A stretch of 64,000 nucleotides of DNA from Anabaena sp051781005 (GCF_051781005.1 NZ_JBPWOA010000026.1:186001-250000), one strand, 5' to 3'. Positions 43,796 through 52,984 are shown, numbered from the stretch's first letter. Program-made: numbers and translations. The notes: generated by a model from the letters alone, not told the origin.

Positions 43796-44500
43796 ATGGT
43801 GAAAAGATTTCATAACCGTACAGAAGCAGGACAAATTTTAGCGCAACATTTAACAGCCTATGCTCACCGAGAAGACCTGCTAGTATTGGGTTTGCCTCGT
43901 GGGGGTGTGCCTGTCGCCTTTGAAATAGCCAAAACCTTAAATGCACCCCTGGATGTTTGTATAGTCAGAAAACTCGGCGTACCTGGCCATAAAGAATTGG
44001 CAATGGGTGCGATCGCAATGCTCACCGTTAGCGAAGCCTCTCATAGAGAAGGTATCACTGATAGGGGTATAAAAGTACTAAATTATGATGTCATCAATAC
44101 CTTGGGAATAGACAGAGAAGTGATTGAGATAGTTGCTGCTGAAGAATTGCAAGAATTACAGCGACGCGATCGCACTTATCGGGGTGATGCTCCAGCTTTA
44201 AACGTCAAAAATAAAACGGTGATTTTGATAGATGATGGTATTGCTACTGGCTCAACCATACGTGCTGCGATCGCAATCCTCAAACAACAACAGCCGACAA
44301 AAATTGTTGTCGCAGTTCCAGTTGCACCAACAAGCACTTACCAAGAGTTGCAGTTAGAAGTAGACGAAATAGTGTGTTTGCAAATCCTAGAACAAATGTC
44401 TGCTATTGGATTTTGGTATGAAGATTTTTCCCAAACTACCGATGAAGAAGTACGCGAACTTTTAGCCAAGCAATCAGACTTGAGAAAATTATCAGAATGA
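43796..44500 (+). CDS. Phosphoribosyltransferase-family protein with repeat-encoded insert
   Basis: A 234-residue type I phosphoribosyltransferase fold. The PRPP loop is VILIDDGIATGSTIRAAI, and LVLGLPRGGVPVAFEIAK lies near the N-terminus. Known relatives are annotated only as phosphoribosyltransferases, so the base is unknown. Between GHKELAMGAIA and GIKVLNYDV there are about 16 extra residues, MLTVSEASHREGITDR. Relatives I recall read GAIATGG(V)RVLN without them. The extra DNA contains GTTAGCGAAGCCTCTCATAG, a copy of the GC-rich palindromic repeat. I chose the ATG with GAGGTGGTGATAG just before it rather than the upstream TTG. Confidence 0.9.
   Translation: MVKRFHNRTEAGQILAQHLTAYAHREDLLVLGLPRGGVPVAFEIAKTLNAPLDVCIVRKLGVPGHKELAMGAIAMLTVSEASHREGITDRGIKVLNYDVINTLGIDREVIEIVAAEELQELQRRDRTYRGDAPALNVKNKTVILIDDGIATGSTIRAAIAILKQQQPTKIVVAVPVAPTSTYQELQLEVDEIVCLQILEQMSAIGFWYEDFSQTTDEEVRELLAKQSDLRKLSE
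44018..44066 (+). repeat. Palindromic repeat inserted in frame in a phosphoribosyltransferase gene
   Basis: GTTAGCGAAGCCTCTCATAG then AGAAGG (44027-44052) matches the intergenic copy GTTCGCGAAGCGTCTCGAAG then AGAAGG (4689-4714) at 22 of 26 positions. The frame stays open through it. Confidence 0.8.
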
Positions 44501-44990
44501 ACTTAGCTGTGTACTCAGCATTTTTGTGATGAGTTTGGCTTGCTCTCCACTAGGTTAATCACGGTGACAGAGTGTTGTTTGAGAACCTATCACCCACACA
44601 ACTATTTTGGTGTTGATAAAGGTAAGTAATTGGACAAAAATATTTACAGTCATTGCGAGCGAAGCGAAGCAATCCCAGTCCCTGCGATTGCGTCATTCCA
44701 CTTCGTTCCATTCGCAATGACATTGTGTAATTAATTCTGTCCAGGTACTTAGTGATGCCGTATTTTTGGCTGCATTAGCTTATCCTGTGATAGTATAAGC
44801 AATTGTTTTGATAAGTAAATATACTAATTCAATCAATACAATGCGTAAAAAAAGGTGTCATCCTGAAGATAGATGTAGTTTATATAAAGTAGATGCAGTT
44901 GATACCCAATTTCATTATGATGGATAGAAGTTTGCTAATAACAACATCTTAGATATGAATATCGGTTTAGAGAGATTTGGAGACTCACCC
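44501..44990. other. Intergenic region with a GTCATTGCGAGCGAAGCG repeat
   Basis: About 490 bases. A palindromic repeat at 44651-44724 is described separately. The remainder is AT-rich and must contain the promoter of the PstS-like gene; no gene is seen. Confidence 0.6.
44651..44724. repeat. GTCATTGCGAGCGAAGCG palindromic repeat
   Basis: GTCATTGCGAGCGAAGCGAA at the left pairs roughly with CATTCGCAATGAC at the right, with GATTGCG and CAATC inside. This repeat type occurs in many unrelated bacteria. It is intergenic here. Confidence 0.75.
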
Positions 44991-45857
44991 ATGAAAAAGA
45001 TTGCTCACTCAATGACCATCGGATGTATAGTTTTAGGGTTGAGCAGTTGCGCGTCAATCAACTCAACTACGCCAACAGCCTCTAGTCCATCTGCCAGTTC
45101 CACAAATTCTCCAAACCAAAAGATCATCAAAATTGGTGGTTCCAGTTCCACGACAACAGTTTTAAAACTATTGGCACAAGCTTACCAAGCCCAAAACAAC
45201 AACATTAAAATTGAGTTTATCTCTAATACTCAGTCAGAAGGAGCGATCGCTGCTTTAAAAAACGACATCATTGATATTGCCAGTAGCAGTCACAAACTCA
45301 AACCAGAAGAAAATAATGGTCAAATTCAAGATCGTGAATTGGCAAAAGATATGTTATTAGTTGCTACCAACAACAGCGTTAAAGGTGTTACTAATTTATC
45401 TACTAAGCAATTAAAAGCCATTTATCAAAGTGAAATTACCAATTGGCAAGAATTGGGTGGAGCCAATGCTAAAATTATTTTGTTGGATAGACCTGAAGAC
45501 GAGTCAGCAAAAAAATTATTGCGAAAATACTATTTAGGCGCAGACAAGACTACCACTAAAGCCATTATTTTGAATAAAGAAGGACAATTAATTGAAACCT
45601 TACAAAATACACCTAATTCCATTGGTGCTTTTTCTTTAGCATATTCTGTGATCAATCAATTACCAGTCAATCGCCTCAGTCTCAATGGTGTTGAACCCAC
45701 AGTAGAAAATTTCAGAAGTGGAAAATACCAAATGGTACGTTACATCGGCATAAATTGGCATAAAAAGCCTTCAGCCCCTACTCAGGATTTTATTAATTTT
45801 ATCTTCAGCGAGAAAGGTAAGAAAATTCTGCAAAACAATGGTTTTATCCCAAATTAA
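44991..45857 (+). CDS. PstS-like periplasmic phosphate-binding lipoprotein
   Basis: From this ATG the protein has 288 residues. The signal peptide MTIGCIVLGLSSCASI contains a lipobox (LSSC), so it is lipid-anchored. The mature part follows PstS-like binding proteins: KIGGSSSTTTVLKLLAQAYQ, IASSSHKLKPEE, and LKAIYQSEITNWQELGGANA. It lacks linked pstCAB permease genes. Its end overlaps or nearly touches the start of the sensor-kinase gene downstream, so the two are translated together. It may work as a sensing partner for that kinase. An upstream in-frame ATG at 44955 adds 12 residues before the signal and is less likely; GGAGA precedes the chosen start. Confidence 0.88.
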   Translation: MKKIAHSMTIGCIVLGLSSCASINSTTPTASSPSASSTNSPNQKIIKIGGSSSTTTVLKLLAQAYQAQNNNIKIEFISNTQSEGAIAALKNDIIDIASSSHKLKPEENNGQIQDRELAKDMLLVATNNSVKGVTNLSTKQLKAIYQSEITNWQELGGANAKIILLDRPEDESAKKLLRKYYLGADKTTTKAIILNKEGQLIETLQNTPNSIGAFSLAYSVINQLPVNRLSLNGVEPTVENFRSGKYQMVRYIGINWHKKPSAPTQDFINFIFSEKGKKILQNNGFIPN

Positions 45858-45876
45858 TCAATTAAATAACATTACT

Positions 45877-47889
45877 ATGCAGAGATTTTTTAGGCGGCTG
45901 AACCTGAGCCAAAAAATTGTCATACCACTACTCATAGTTTACTTGAGCGTATTCACATTGGGCTTAGTAGTAATAGGAAATTGGTTTACGGAAAATTTAG
46001 AGAGAAATTTTCGTCAAGATTTGGAGAGATTTACTGAACGAGTTGATCAAGATTTTCAGTATGAACAGCAAGCTCTACAAACTAAAATCGAACTAATTGC
46101 TTATCAAGATAAACTTCAACAAGCTATTGAGCAAGGAGATCGAGTATTACTGTTACAGGTATTATTGCCACTGAAGACAGTATTAAAATTGGATTGGCTG
46201 AAAGTAGTTGATACTAAAGGAAACATCCTCACCGACTTGCGTAGCATTGCACTATCTCAAATGAAAGTATCAGATCAATTAATTAGCAGTAGTGCCAGCA
46301 GTGGAGCGCAATTAATTGATTTCGTTGATGTGGAAGGTGGGCAAAAAATTCTCCAGAGTGTGACTTATTCAATCAAAACACCAACAGGATTAATAGGCGG
46401 AATTATTATTGGCAACTTAGTAGATGATAACCTACTGAAAAGAGTTGTGGCTGGTTCTTCCAAACACCTGATTACCCAAAAAAACAATCATATAATTGCG
46501 ACATCTTTAGTAATGGCACAGCATGATAATTGGAAGTTGCCAGATCCTAAATTGCCAGTGACACAAATTATGATTGACAACCAGAACTATTTAGCCAAAA
46601 GCATCTTAGTTTCTGGAAATAGTCAGGCTTTGACCACTACAGTGTTGTTTCCCACATCAACACTAAAAATGGAGCAATGGAGACTATGGCAACATTTAGG
46701 ATTCTTATACTTGTTGGGTAGTGCGATTGTGGCAATTGCCGGATTTTTAACGGTGCAAACAATTACTCGTCCCCTAAAAGTTGTTACACAGATTGCACAA
46801 CAAGTCACCCAAGAATCAAATTTTGATCTCCAAGCTCCTGTCACAACTCAAGACGAAGTGGGAATATTAGCCATTTCTTTTAACCAGTTAATTCAACAGG
46901 TAAAGCAACTGTTAATAGAACAATACGAAGCCAACCAAAAACTAGAGGTTTACAGCCAAATACTAGAACAAAAAGTAGAAGAACGCACGCAAGCACTGCG
47001 GCAAAAAAATATAGACCTCAATCACACTCTACATGAACTCAAACTTACCCAGTCCCAATTAATTCAAAATGAAAAAATGTCTTCTTTGGGACAGATGATT
47101 GCTGGTATTGCCCATGAAATTAATAACCCTGTTAATTTTATCTATGGCAATCTCAAGCACACTGAAGATTATGCTCAACAGTTACTATGGTTAATTAAAC
47201 TTTATCAAAAATATTACCCCTACCCAGGATCAGAAATTCAAAATGCTCAAGAAGAAGCTGATCTTAAATTTTTAATGGAAGATTTTCCGAAAATCTTCAC
47301 TTCTATGAAGATTGGAGCCAGTCGCATACGAGAAATCGTCCTCAGTTTACGAATCTTTTCTCGTTTGGATGAAGCCGAGTTTAAAATTGCCGATCTCCAT
47401 GAAGGAATTGATAGCACCCTGTTAATTTTACAACACCGCCTCAAATCCCAAAGTGTAGATGCAAACAGGCTTGTTGATCAACCCCGCCCTCAAATTACAG
47501 TGATCAAAGAGTATGCTAAAATCCCTAAAATCAAGTGCTTTCCAGGACAATTAAATCAAGTATTTATGAACATCTTGGTAAATGCCATTGATGCTTTAGA
47601 AGAAGCTTTCCAAAATGGTTGTTGTCCAGAACCCGTAATTCGTATTTCTTCAGAGCAGGTGAATGAAAATGTCGTTGTTCATATTGCTGATAATGGCACA
47701 GGGATTCCAGAAGAAATCCAGCCTCATCTATTTGACCCCTTTTTCACTACAAAACCAGTTGGCAAAGGTACTGGTATAGGATTATCAATTAGCTACCAGA
47801 TTATTACTGAAAAACATGGTGGTTCCTTGCGTTGCATTTCATCACCAGGTCAGGGTACAGAGTTTGTAATTGCCATCCCTATTCATTAG
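45877..47889 (+). CDS. Membrane sensor histidine kinase paired with a PstS-like protein
   Basis: A 670-residue kinase from the chosen ATG (MQRFFRRLNLSQKIVIPLLI). An alternative start at 45838 overlaps the upstream gene by 20 bases. One helix (IVIPLLIVYLSVFTLGLVVI) is followed by a periplasmic sensor domain of about 240 residues, a second helix (LGFLYLLGSAIVAIAGFLTV), HAMP and a coiled coil. The kinase core carries His in MIAGIAHEINNPVNFI, N box NILVNAIDALEEA, and G boxes DNGTGIP and GKGTGIGLSISYQI. No response regulator is adjacent. Overlap with the PstS-like gene suggests that its input is the ligand state of that lipoprotein. Confidence 0.93.
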   Translation: MQRFFRRLNLSQKIVIPLLIVYLSVFTLGLVVIGNWFTENLERNFRQDLERFTERVDQDFQYEQQALQTKIELIAYQDKLQQAIEQGDRVLLLQVLLPLKTVLKLDWLKVVDTKGNILTDLRSIALSQMKVSDQLISSSASSGAQLIDFVDVEGGQKILQSVTYSIKTPTGLIGGIIIGNLVDDNLLKRVVAGSSKHLITQKNNHIIATSLVMAQHDNWKLPDPKLPVTQIMIDNQNYLAKSILVSGNSQALTTTVLFPTSTLKMEQWRLWQHLGFLYLLGSAIVAIAGFLTVQTITRPLKVVTQIAQQVTQESNFDLQAPVTTQDEVGILAISFNQLIQQVKQLLIEQYEANQKLEVYSQILEQKVEERTQALRQKNIDLNHTLHELKLTQSQLIQNEKMSSLGQMIAGIAHEINNPVNFIYGNLKHTEDYAQQLLWLIKLYQKYYPYPGSEIQNAQEEADLKFLMEDFPKIFTSMKIGASRIREIVLSLRIFSRLDEAEFKIADLHEGIDSTLLILQHRLKSQSVDANRLVDQPRPQITVIKEYAKIPKIKCFPGQLNQVFMNILVNAIDALEEAFQNGCCPEPVIRISSEQVNENVVVHIADNGTGIPEEIQPHLFDPFFTTKPVGKGTGIGLSISYQIITEKHGGSLRCISSPGQGTEFVIAIPIH

Positions 47890-48445
47890 ACCTTTTGCAA
47901 AATCCCCAGAAGTACTGATATTAGTAACAGCTTAACTATGTCTTTAGGTATAAAAAACTATATCTTCAGGTATAAAAATAAACTAATTATTTGTGCTAAA
48001 GTAGAAGAATGAAAAAAAGTAACTTCGTTCAGTTTTAAAGATTAGAAATACTGAGGATAACTAGTTAAGTATAATCTTAAGAGCTTCGTAATCATCAGTA
48101 TTTAATTCCCTCTTTCTCTTTCCGAGCCACAGGATTGAAGGAAGACATATTAGAAAATGAAGACTTCTTGCCTACCCATAGAGGCAGCATCCTAAATGTG
48201 CAGAATGTCCTCAAAATAGAAATCTGGAGCTACACACATAAAGTCTACCTCCGCAAGCTGAGATTAGTCAGCTTATGTGGAATTAATTTGTGTTGCCGCC
48301 AATTCTATCTGCTTTTTTCAATTTAGCGAAGGTATTGTTTTATAGAAAGTATAAGTAGAAATTTAATTATCTACACTTTTTAATTTTACACCCTTCGTTA
48401 ATAGTCAAGTCCACACCTGCAAAATCAAAGATTTTGGAATTTAGA
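47890..48445. other. Intergenic region, no supported gene
   Basis: About 555 bases. It begins with a single MITE-like end (TAGACCTTTTGCAAAA). A 63-codon plus-strand frame (48135-48326) is considered spurious. Around 48233-48285 CACATAAA and TTATGTG form an imperfect stem-loop of about 50 bases. Confidence 0.55.
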
Positions 48446-48937
48446 ATGATTTTACTTCAAGCATTTCGTAAAATATTGCTAACCATTAGCCTAGTTGTAT
48501 TAGTTTCAACTTCTATAGGATTGGGTTTAGGTTCTGGAGATAGCTTGGCTGCAACTCCACTCACAGATATAATCAGTCAACAGCCTATTCAAATAGCAAC
48601 AATGGATAGAGCAAAAGCCGTTTCTAAGAATATTGAAGGGCAAAGTCAAGAAGCAGTCGGCAATATTACAGGCAACCGAAAAGACCAAATTGCTGGCAAA
48701 GCTAAACAAGGAGAAAGCCAAGTTCGTAACACGATAGAAGACGTGAAAAGTAATCTGAATTTATCAGGAAGAGCAAAAGCCGTTTCTAAGAATATTGAAG
48801 GCAAAAGTCAAGAAGCTGCTGGCAATATTACAGGCGACCTCAAAGACCAAGCTGCTGGCAAAGCTAAACAAGTAGAAAGCCAAGTTCGTAACACGATAGA
48901 AGATGTAAAAGATAATATTCAAAACATCCTCAATTAA
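48446..48937 (+). CDS. Exported protein with two tandem CsbD-like domains
   Basis: A 163-residue protein from the ATG (MILLQAFRKILLTISLVVLV). A signal peptide (about 35 residues, ending DSLAAT) is followed by two nearly identical 54-residue units, RAKAVSKNIEG(Q/K)SQEA(V/A)GNITG and so on. Each unit matches the CsbD stress-protein family. The repeat is also visible in the DNA: about 145 bases, near 48606-48749 and 48768-48910, with few changes. That indicates a recent duplication. CsbD proteins are normally short, single-domain and cytoplasmic, so an exported double form is unusual. Function is unknown. Confidence 0.88.
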   Translation: MILLQAFRKILLTISLVVLVSTSIGLGLGSGDSLAATPLTDIISQQPIQIATMDRAKAVSKNIEGQSQEAVGNITGNRKDQIAGKAKQGESQVRNTIEDVKSNLNLSGRAKAVSKNIEGKSQEAAGNITGDLKDQAAGKAKQVESQVRNTIEDVKDNIQNILN

Positions 48938-49211
48938 GGTCTGAAAAATATCGGGTTCACATTCAAAACCCGAAATTTAAAAGCTGATCAGTCATTGCTA
49001 AATTTAACTGATTCAGAGGCAGATTTTTTAAATTCTTCAAGACTTATGCAACTGGCATATTGGGTGCATCAGATGTCAAAAATCTGTATTATTGCCGAAT
49101 TTTTGAGTCTGGTTCACCCTAAAGGAGAAATTTTAAAAACATTGCGTGTGACATTTGCAGAAATTCTATTCGTTTGTATTTTAATTCCACCCATTATTTC
49201 TGGTAGCGACT

Positions 49212-49772
49212 ATGACTAACCCCAAAAATCCTAATCCTGATAACCGTGAAGATAAAGTGACTTCTTATGGAGACGGTTTCTCTGATGGTCGTGTTTCTGG
49301 AACAAATCTCAAGAACGAAACGCTAAAAGTACGCGATCAAAATAATGCTGCTGGTGGCTTGTTAATTGGTATCGGTATTACCGCTTTGTTAGGACTGAGT
49401 GGAATTGCTTTCTATCTCTGGGGGCGGCCACCAAGCAATCCGGTAATTGTTACACCTGCTCCTGCGGCTCCTCAACAGCCAGCTAAACAGACAACTATCA
49501 TTGAAAGGACGAATACTGTTGAGCGTGTTCCAGTACCAGTGGCTGTTCCTGCTCCTCCACAAAATGCGCCTAATATCAATGTTAAAGTTGACGTTCCAAA
49601 GTCGCAAGCACCTAGAGAAGGCAAGACAGATGTTAATGTGATTGTCCCTAATAATTCACAGCCTGCTACTGCTCCACAGAACACGACGATTAACGTAGCT
49701 CCTCCTGAATCGTCCACCAAGGTTCCAACTCCACAACCGACCTCTAGCCCAGATACGAGTTCAAATCCCTAG
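49212..49772 (+). CDS. Single-span membrane protein with proline-rich tail
   Basis: A 186-residue protein. The first 48 residues are polar. One membrane helix follows (GGLLIGIGITALLGLSGIAFYLWGRPP in part), then a Pro/Val/Thr-rich tail with APAAPQQPAKQTTIIERTNT and further Pro runs. The tail would extend into the periplasm. I do not recognise a family. It follows the CsbD gene by about 275 bases on the same strand. Low-complexity sequence limits inference. Confidence 0.8.
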   Translation: MTNPKNPNPDNREDKVTSYGDGFSDGRVSGTNLKNETLKVRDQNNAAGGLLIGIGITALLGLSGIAFYLWGRPPSNPVIVTPAPAAPQQPAKQTTIIERTNTVERVPVPVAVPAPPQNAPNINVKVDVPKSQAPREGKTDVNVIVPNNSQPATAPQNTTINVAPPESSTKVPTPQPTSSPDTSSNP

Positions 49773-50208
49773 TACAACACGGCGTAAATACCCATACCTT
49801 TCACAAGGGTTTCAAAGCAGTGATTTTACACCCACTTTAATGGTGGGTTTACTTGCGTCGGTTTGTACTAACGTAAGTTGCTAGTTAGGGAAACTGTCAG
49901 ATATGGCTAACGCCAAGCTACGCTAACAGGATTTCCAGGATTTAAGGATGAACAGGATGAAGTCTGGGATTTTATCACCAATTACCAATTACCAGCCTTA
50001 ATTTAGATAAATAGTAACTTGGGTTAATATATTATCAAGTCGTTGAGCATTAAACTGCTTAATCAGCTTACCTTGCAGTAATGCTCCGCGTACATCTCCG
50101 GCTTAAAAGACATTAAACTCTAAAAAGTTTTTGAGCTTCCGTGATCGTCATTTCAACGGTTTTTAGGGGTCAATTCCGGAGTTTTTAGCCCATTTTCTGA
50201 TAAGTTCT
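49773..50208. other. Intergenic region with small hairpins
   Basis: No gene. ACCCAC and GTGGGT form a small hairpin at 49830-49848 followed by TT, possibly a weak terminator of the preceding gene. Repeat-like GGCTAACGCCAAGCTACGCT lies at about 49914. The rest is AT-rich. Confidence 0.55.
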
Positions 50209-50616
50209 ATGCGTTTACCCGACGAACCAGATTTGCCAGCCCAAATTAATATTGTGCCGATGATTGATGTCATCTTTGCAATTTTGACATTTTTCATCAT
50301 GTCAACTTTATTTTTAACCCGGTCGGAAGGATTACCAGTTAATTTACCAAAAGCAGCAACAGCAAAATCACAAGCAGCAGCAGTACCAATTACGGTAACG
50401 GTAGACCAAGGTGGCAAAATTAGTCTAAATCGTCAAGAAGTAACCCTGAAAAGTTTGCCTGAAAACGTGCGGGAATTAATGGGTACTAATACAGAAGTAG
50501 TAGTCATTATTAACGCTGATCAGAATGCTACTCACGGTCAGGTAGTGGGAGTTATGGATCGTTTGCGTCAGGTGCAAGGAGCCAAATTAGCGATCGCAAC
50601 TCAAAAACCTGAATGA
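50209..50616 (+). CDS. ExbD/TolR-family protein
   Basis: A 135-residue protein with one N-terminal membrane helix (INIVPMIDVIFAILTFFIMS). The helix includes the conserved Asp in PMIDVIF that carries protons in this family. The C-terminal part is a periplasmic domain (ITVTVDQGGKISLNRQEVTL). With an ExbB-like partner and TonB it would energise the outer-membrane receptors. The only ExbB-like gene in the window is 16 kb away. A terminator hairpin follows the gene. Confidence 0.93.
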   Translation: MRLPDEPDLPAQINIVPMIDVIFAILTFFIMSTLFLTRSEGLPVNLPKAATAKSQAAAVPITVTVDQGGKISLNRQEVTLKSLPENVRELMGTNTEVVVIINADQNATHGQVVGVMDRLRQVQGAKLAIATQKPE

Positions 50617-50623
50617 GATAATT

Positions 50624-50660
50624 GGTAATGAGATTTTACCTTTACTCATTACCGATTTTT
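50624..50660 (+). terminator. Terminator after exbD-type gene
   Basis: GGTAATGAG and CTCATTACC form a perfect 9-bp stem around a 12-base loop, followed by GATTTTTCC. This is close to a classical factor-independent terminator. Confidence 0.7.
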
Positions 50661-50726
50661 CCTAAACTACCAGGAGACTCTACAATTGATGAGAAATGAT
50701 TCTCCAATTCATTAATTCATTCTGAC

Positions 50727-50788
<62 letters not shown>

Positions 50789-50830
50789 TACAAATCACCG
50801 TTTTAGCAAAAGATATTGAAGGAAAAGTCT

Positions 50831-51037
50831 ATGGCAATTTGGGTAAATGAGCAAATTGATCCGTCGGGAATGATTTATGCCTGTATTGCTTGTTGTAATG
50901 AGTCTCAAGCTCAAGATTGTCATGAATCATTTCAAAAAGGTTTAACCGAGAAGCAAAAAGCAGATGGTTGGGTTGCACAATTACGGTTAGTCAATTCTTG
51001 GGATGAGGTTCCAGTTAATGCTTTAAAGCTCAGTTAA
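50831..51037 (+). CDS. Small conserved-looking protein of unknown function
   Basis: A 68-residue soluble protein, MAIWVNEQIDPSGMIYACIA then CCNESQAQDCHESFQKGLTE. It has three Cys and a Trp-rich second half (DGWVAQLRLVNSWDEVPVNA). I do not recognise a family. The ATG is preceded by GAAGGAAAAG. An upstream in-frame start would add five residues. The compositional pattern supports a real gene. Confidence 0.75.
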   Translation: MAIWVNEQIDPSGMIYACIACCNESQAQDCHESFQKGLTEKQKADGWVAQLRLVNSWDEVPVNALKLS

Positions 51038-51192
51038 ATCGGTATAAAATTGGTTATGAAAATTGGATGAAATTTGGATGTTTGTTTTGCTCAACTTTAA
51101 ATATCAACAAAATGGGATGATTTTTTGGAAGTTTTCAGGGTTATCATCATATTCAAAGAATAAAATCATAAACTTGCAAAACCCGCATAAAT

Positions 51193-51756
51193 GTGGTGAA
51201 TTATCCCAGCGTTTGCACTTCAGAGCAAAACTATCCCATTAATTTAGTTGGCAAAACGGGACAAGCTGTTCAAATTTCTATTCATAATCCCAGTCAGTAT
51301 ATCTGTGCCAACTGCGAACAGATTTTACCAGATTGGAAACAGCAACAGTTTTTGTGGGTAGTGGTTGTATTGCAGCAATCAAGATATCAACTAGAGGAAA
51401 AGACAGCACAAATAGAAACAGAAAAAGAAAGATTGCGGGAAAAATTTATGCGGTTTGGTTGTGATGTGGCATTTAATTTGCGCGATCGCGGTTATTTAAC
51501 AGACATCATTGATCCCCGCACTGGCTATCCCTTGCTTTCCCATCCTGGCCCAGTTCCCCACGATGACACAGCAGTAGCTAAAGCTTTACTAGATTATGCA
51601 GTTATTAAAAATCAATGTTGTGTACTGGTTCATCCTCAATGGGGTACTGCGGTTTATCCCAGTATTTTGCTTTCCGAAGCACCCCCAGAAATGATTGAGT
51701 CAGTCACAAAAGCGATCGCACCTCTGCATGGTTGGATGGAGGTTGGAATTACCTAA
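51193..51756 (+). CDS. MMADHC-like protein (methylmalonic aciduria/homocystinuria type D homologue)
   Basis: A 187-residue protein with GTG start (a second GTG follows directly). The C-terminal half contains LRDRGYLTDIIDPRTGYPLL followed by SHPGPVPHDDTAVAKALLDY and HPQWGTAVYPSILLSEAP. This resembles the vertebrate cobalamin-trafficking protein MMADHC, and cyanobacterial genes of this type are so annotated. The N-terminal half has a CxxC (ICANCEQILPDW) and a coiled-coil segment. Whether it handles cobalamin here is unknown. Its stop overlaps the kdpC stop on the other strand. Confidence 0.82.
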   Translation: MVNYPSVCTSEQNYPINLVGKTGQAVQISIHNPSQYICANCEQILPDWKQQQFLWVVVVLQQSRYQLEEKTAQIETEKERLREKFMRFGCDVAFNLRDRGYLTDIIDPRTGYPLLSHPGPVPHDDTAVAKALLDYAVIKNQCCVLVHPQWGTAVYPSILLSEAPPEMIESVTKAIAPLHGWMEVGIT

Positions 51757-52361
51757 CTCATTTTATCCAGTGCTAGATTTAGCTTGAAAACATTCACCCC
51801 AGGTTCACCAAAAATACCCAAAAACCGACCATCAGTGTTTTGCAAAATCAAAGTTTCCAACTTCTGTGGCTGAACTCCTCGCGCTTTGGCTACCCTGGCA
51901 ATTTGCACCTTCGCACCTTCAGGAGTAATGTGGGGGTCAAGACTAGAACCAGAAGTGTAAACTAAATCAGCAGTAGGTTGTACACCCGCTCTTTTCAGAC
52001 GATTGATTTCACCGTCAGTCCCGTTAATGCGTTTTAACAATTCTGGATTACTGGGAGCGAGGTTACTAGCACCAGATACCCCAGTTTTCAAAATACTAGC
52101 ATCATCATTTTTTGGGTTTGCAGTGCTGTAGTTAGTAGTACTGGGACGACTCCAGAAATACTTTTCGCTTGTAAATGGTTGACCAATTAACGCTGAACCA
52201 ATTACCGTTCCTTGGGAATTTGTAATTAAGCTACCGTTAACTTGATTAGAAAACGCGATTTGTCCCGAAATCAACATAAATAACGGATAGATAAAAGCTG
52301 TTAACAACCACAAAACTAAAGTTGAACGAATCGCTTTACTAATTTGATATCTCTGACTCAT
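51753..52361 (-). CDS. kdpC: Potassium-transporting ATPase subunit KdpC
   Basis: KdpC is the accessory subunit of the high-affinity K+ pump. The 202-residue protein has one N-terminal helix (LVLWLLTAFIYPLFMLISGQ). A periplasmic domain follows with the family motifs GSALIGQPFTSEKYFWSRPS, SGASNLAPSNPELL and DPHITPEGAKVQIARVAKAR. The length is normal. It is last in the kdp operon, about 270 bases after the KdpG-like gene, with repeats between. Confidence 0.95.
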   Translation of the reverse strand: MSQRYQISKAIRSTLVLWLLTAFIYPLFMLISGQIAFSNQVNGSLITNSQGTVIGSALIGQPFTSEKYFWSRPSTTNYSTANPKNDDASILKTGVSGASNLAPSNPELLKRINGTDGEINRLKRAGVQPTADLVYTSGSSLDPHITPEGAKVQIARVAKARGVQPQKLETLILQNTDGRFLGIFGEPGVNVFKLNLALDKMS

Positions 52362-52632
52362 TTGAAAATTTCTCCATTTACAAAATATTCAATATTTTTA
52401 GGACTAACGAACCGCAGAGGACACAGAGAAATAAGGGATTGGGAGAGTTTTTGCGTAAGTCCTAGTCTTTTGTAGGGTGTGGTTCGGCAAGCTCACCAAC
52501 CACGTCAGATTGGATTATTTGGTGATAATGAACAGATTTTCAACATCTGACGCACCAGCTAATCTGCCAGTTGCGTAAGTCCTGATTCTCTTGAACTGCG
52601 CTATTGTTTTCACCCAATTTAATAATACGTAA

Positions 52633-52863
52633 TTAAAATCTCTCAGGTTGAAAAATCACAACAAATAAATAAATACAAAGGGACAGGGTAACAAGTCCTA
52701 ACAAAGTGATCGTGTAAGCTGGAAACCTTGATTCTGATCCTGGTGTCGCCGCTTGTACTGCTGGTGCTAGTAATACATTTAAACAAAGCAGTAAAAAGAG
52801 ATTTACAGGAATGCGATTGCGTTGACAAGTTGCAAATGCAAATATTTCTGATAATTCGTTCAT
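52633..52863 (-). CDS. KdpF/KdpG-like small subunit
   Basis: A 76-residue protein with two hydrophobic segments: LFLLLCLNVLLAPAVQAA, possibly a cleavable signal, and TITLLGLVTLSLCIYLFVVIFQPERF. The C-terminal 26 residues resemble KdpF, which in E. coli is only about 29 residues and stabilises the complex. In Anabaena kdp operons the equivalent longer gene has been called kdpG. It lies between kdpB and kdpC on the same strand. Confidence 0.85.
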   Translation of the reverse strand: MNELSEIFAFATCQRNRIPVNLFLLLCLNVLLAPAVQAATPGSESRFPAYTITLLGLVTLSLCIYLFVVIFQPERF

Positions 52864-52886
52864 GATTTTAGAGGTTTATGGAGTTT

Positions 52887-52929
52887 AAACGCAAAGGGAC
52901 GCTGAGGTTAGCGCAGAGTAACGCGGAGT
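52887..52929. repeat. AACGCAGAGG-type dispersed repeat, kdpB-kdpG gap
   Basis: It reads AAACGCAAAGGGACGCTGAG then GTTAGCGCAGAGTAACGCGG. It is a member of the intergenic family also at 9943, 55133 and 57507; here it lies within the kdp operon. Confidence 0.7.
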
Positions 52930-52984
52930 TTATTTGGTATTAAGTTCAAAAATCTATAATTTGCCCGTCATAGTTTCATACAAT

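Noticed and set aside
48135..48326. 63-codon plus-strand frame
   Set aside because: No family, odd composition, and it spans a stem-loop; probably chance.
48995..49219. 74-codon plus-strand frame ending just inside the next gene
   Set aside because: It starts with a TTG codon, has no ribosome-binding site, and overlaps the start of a better gene.
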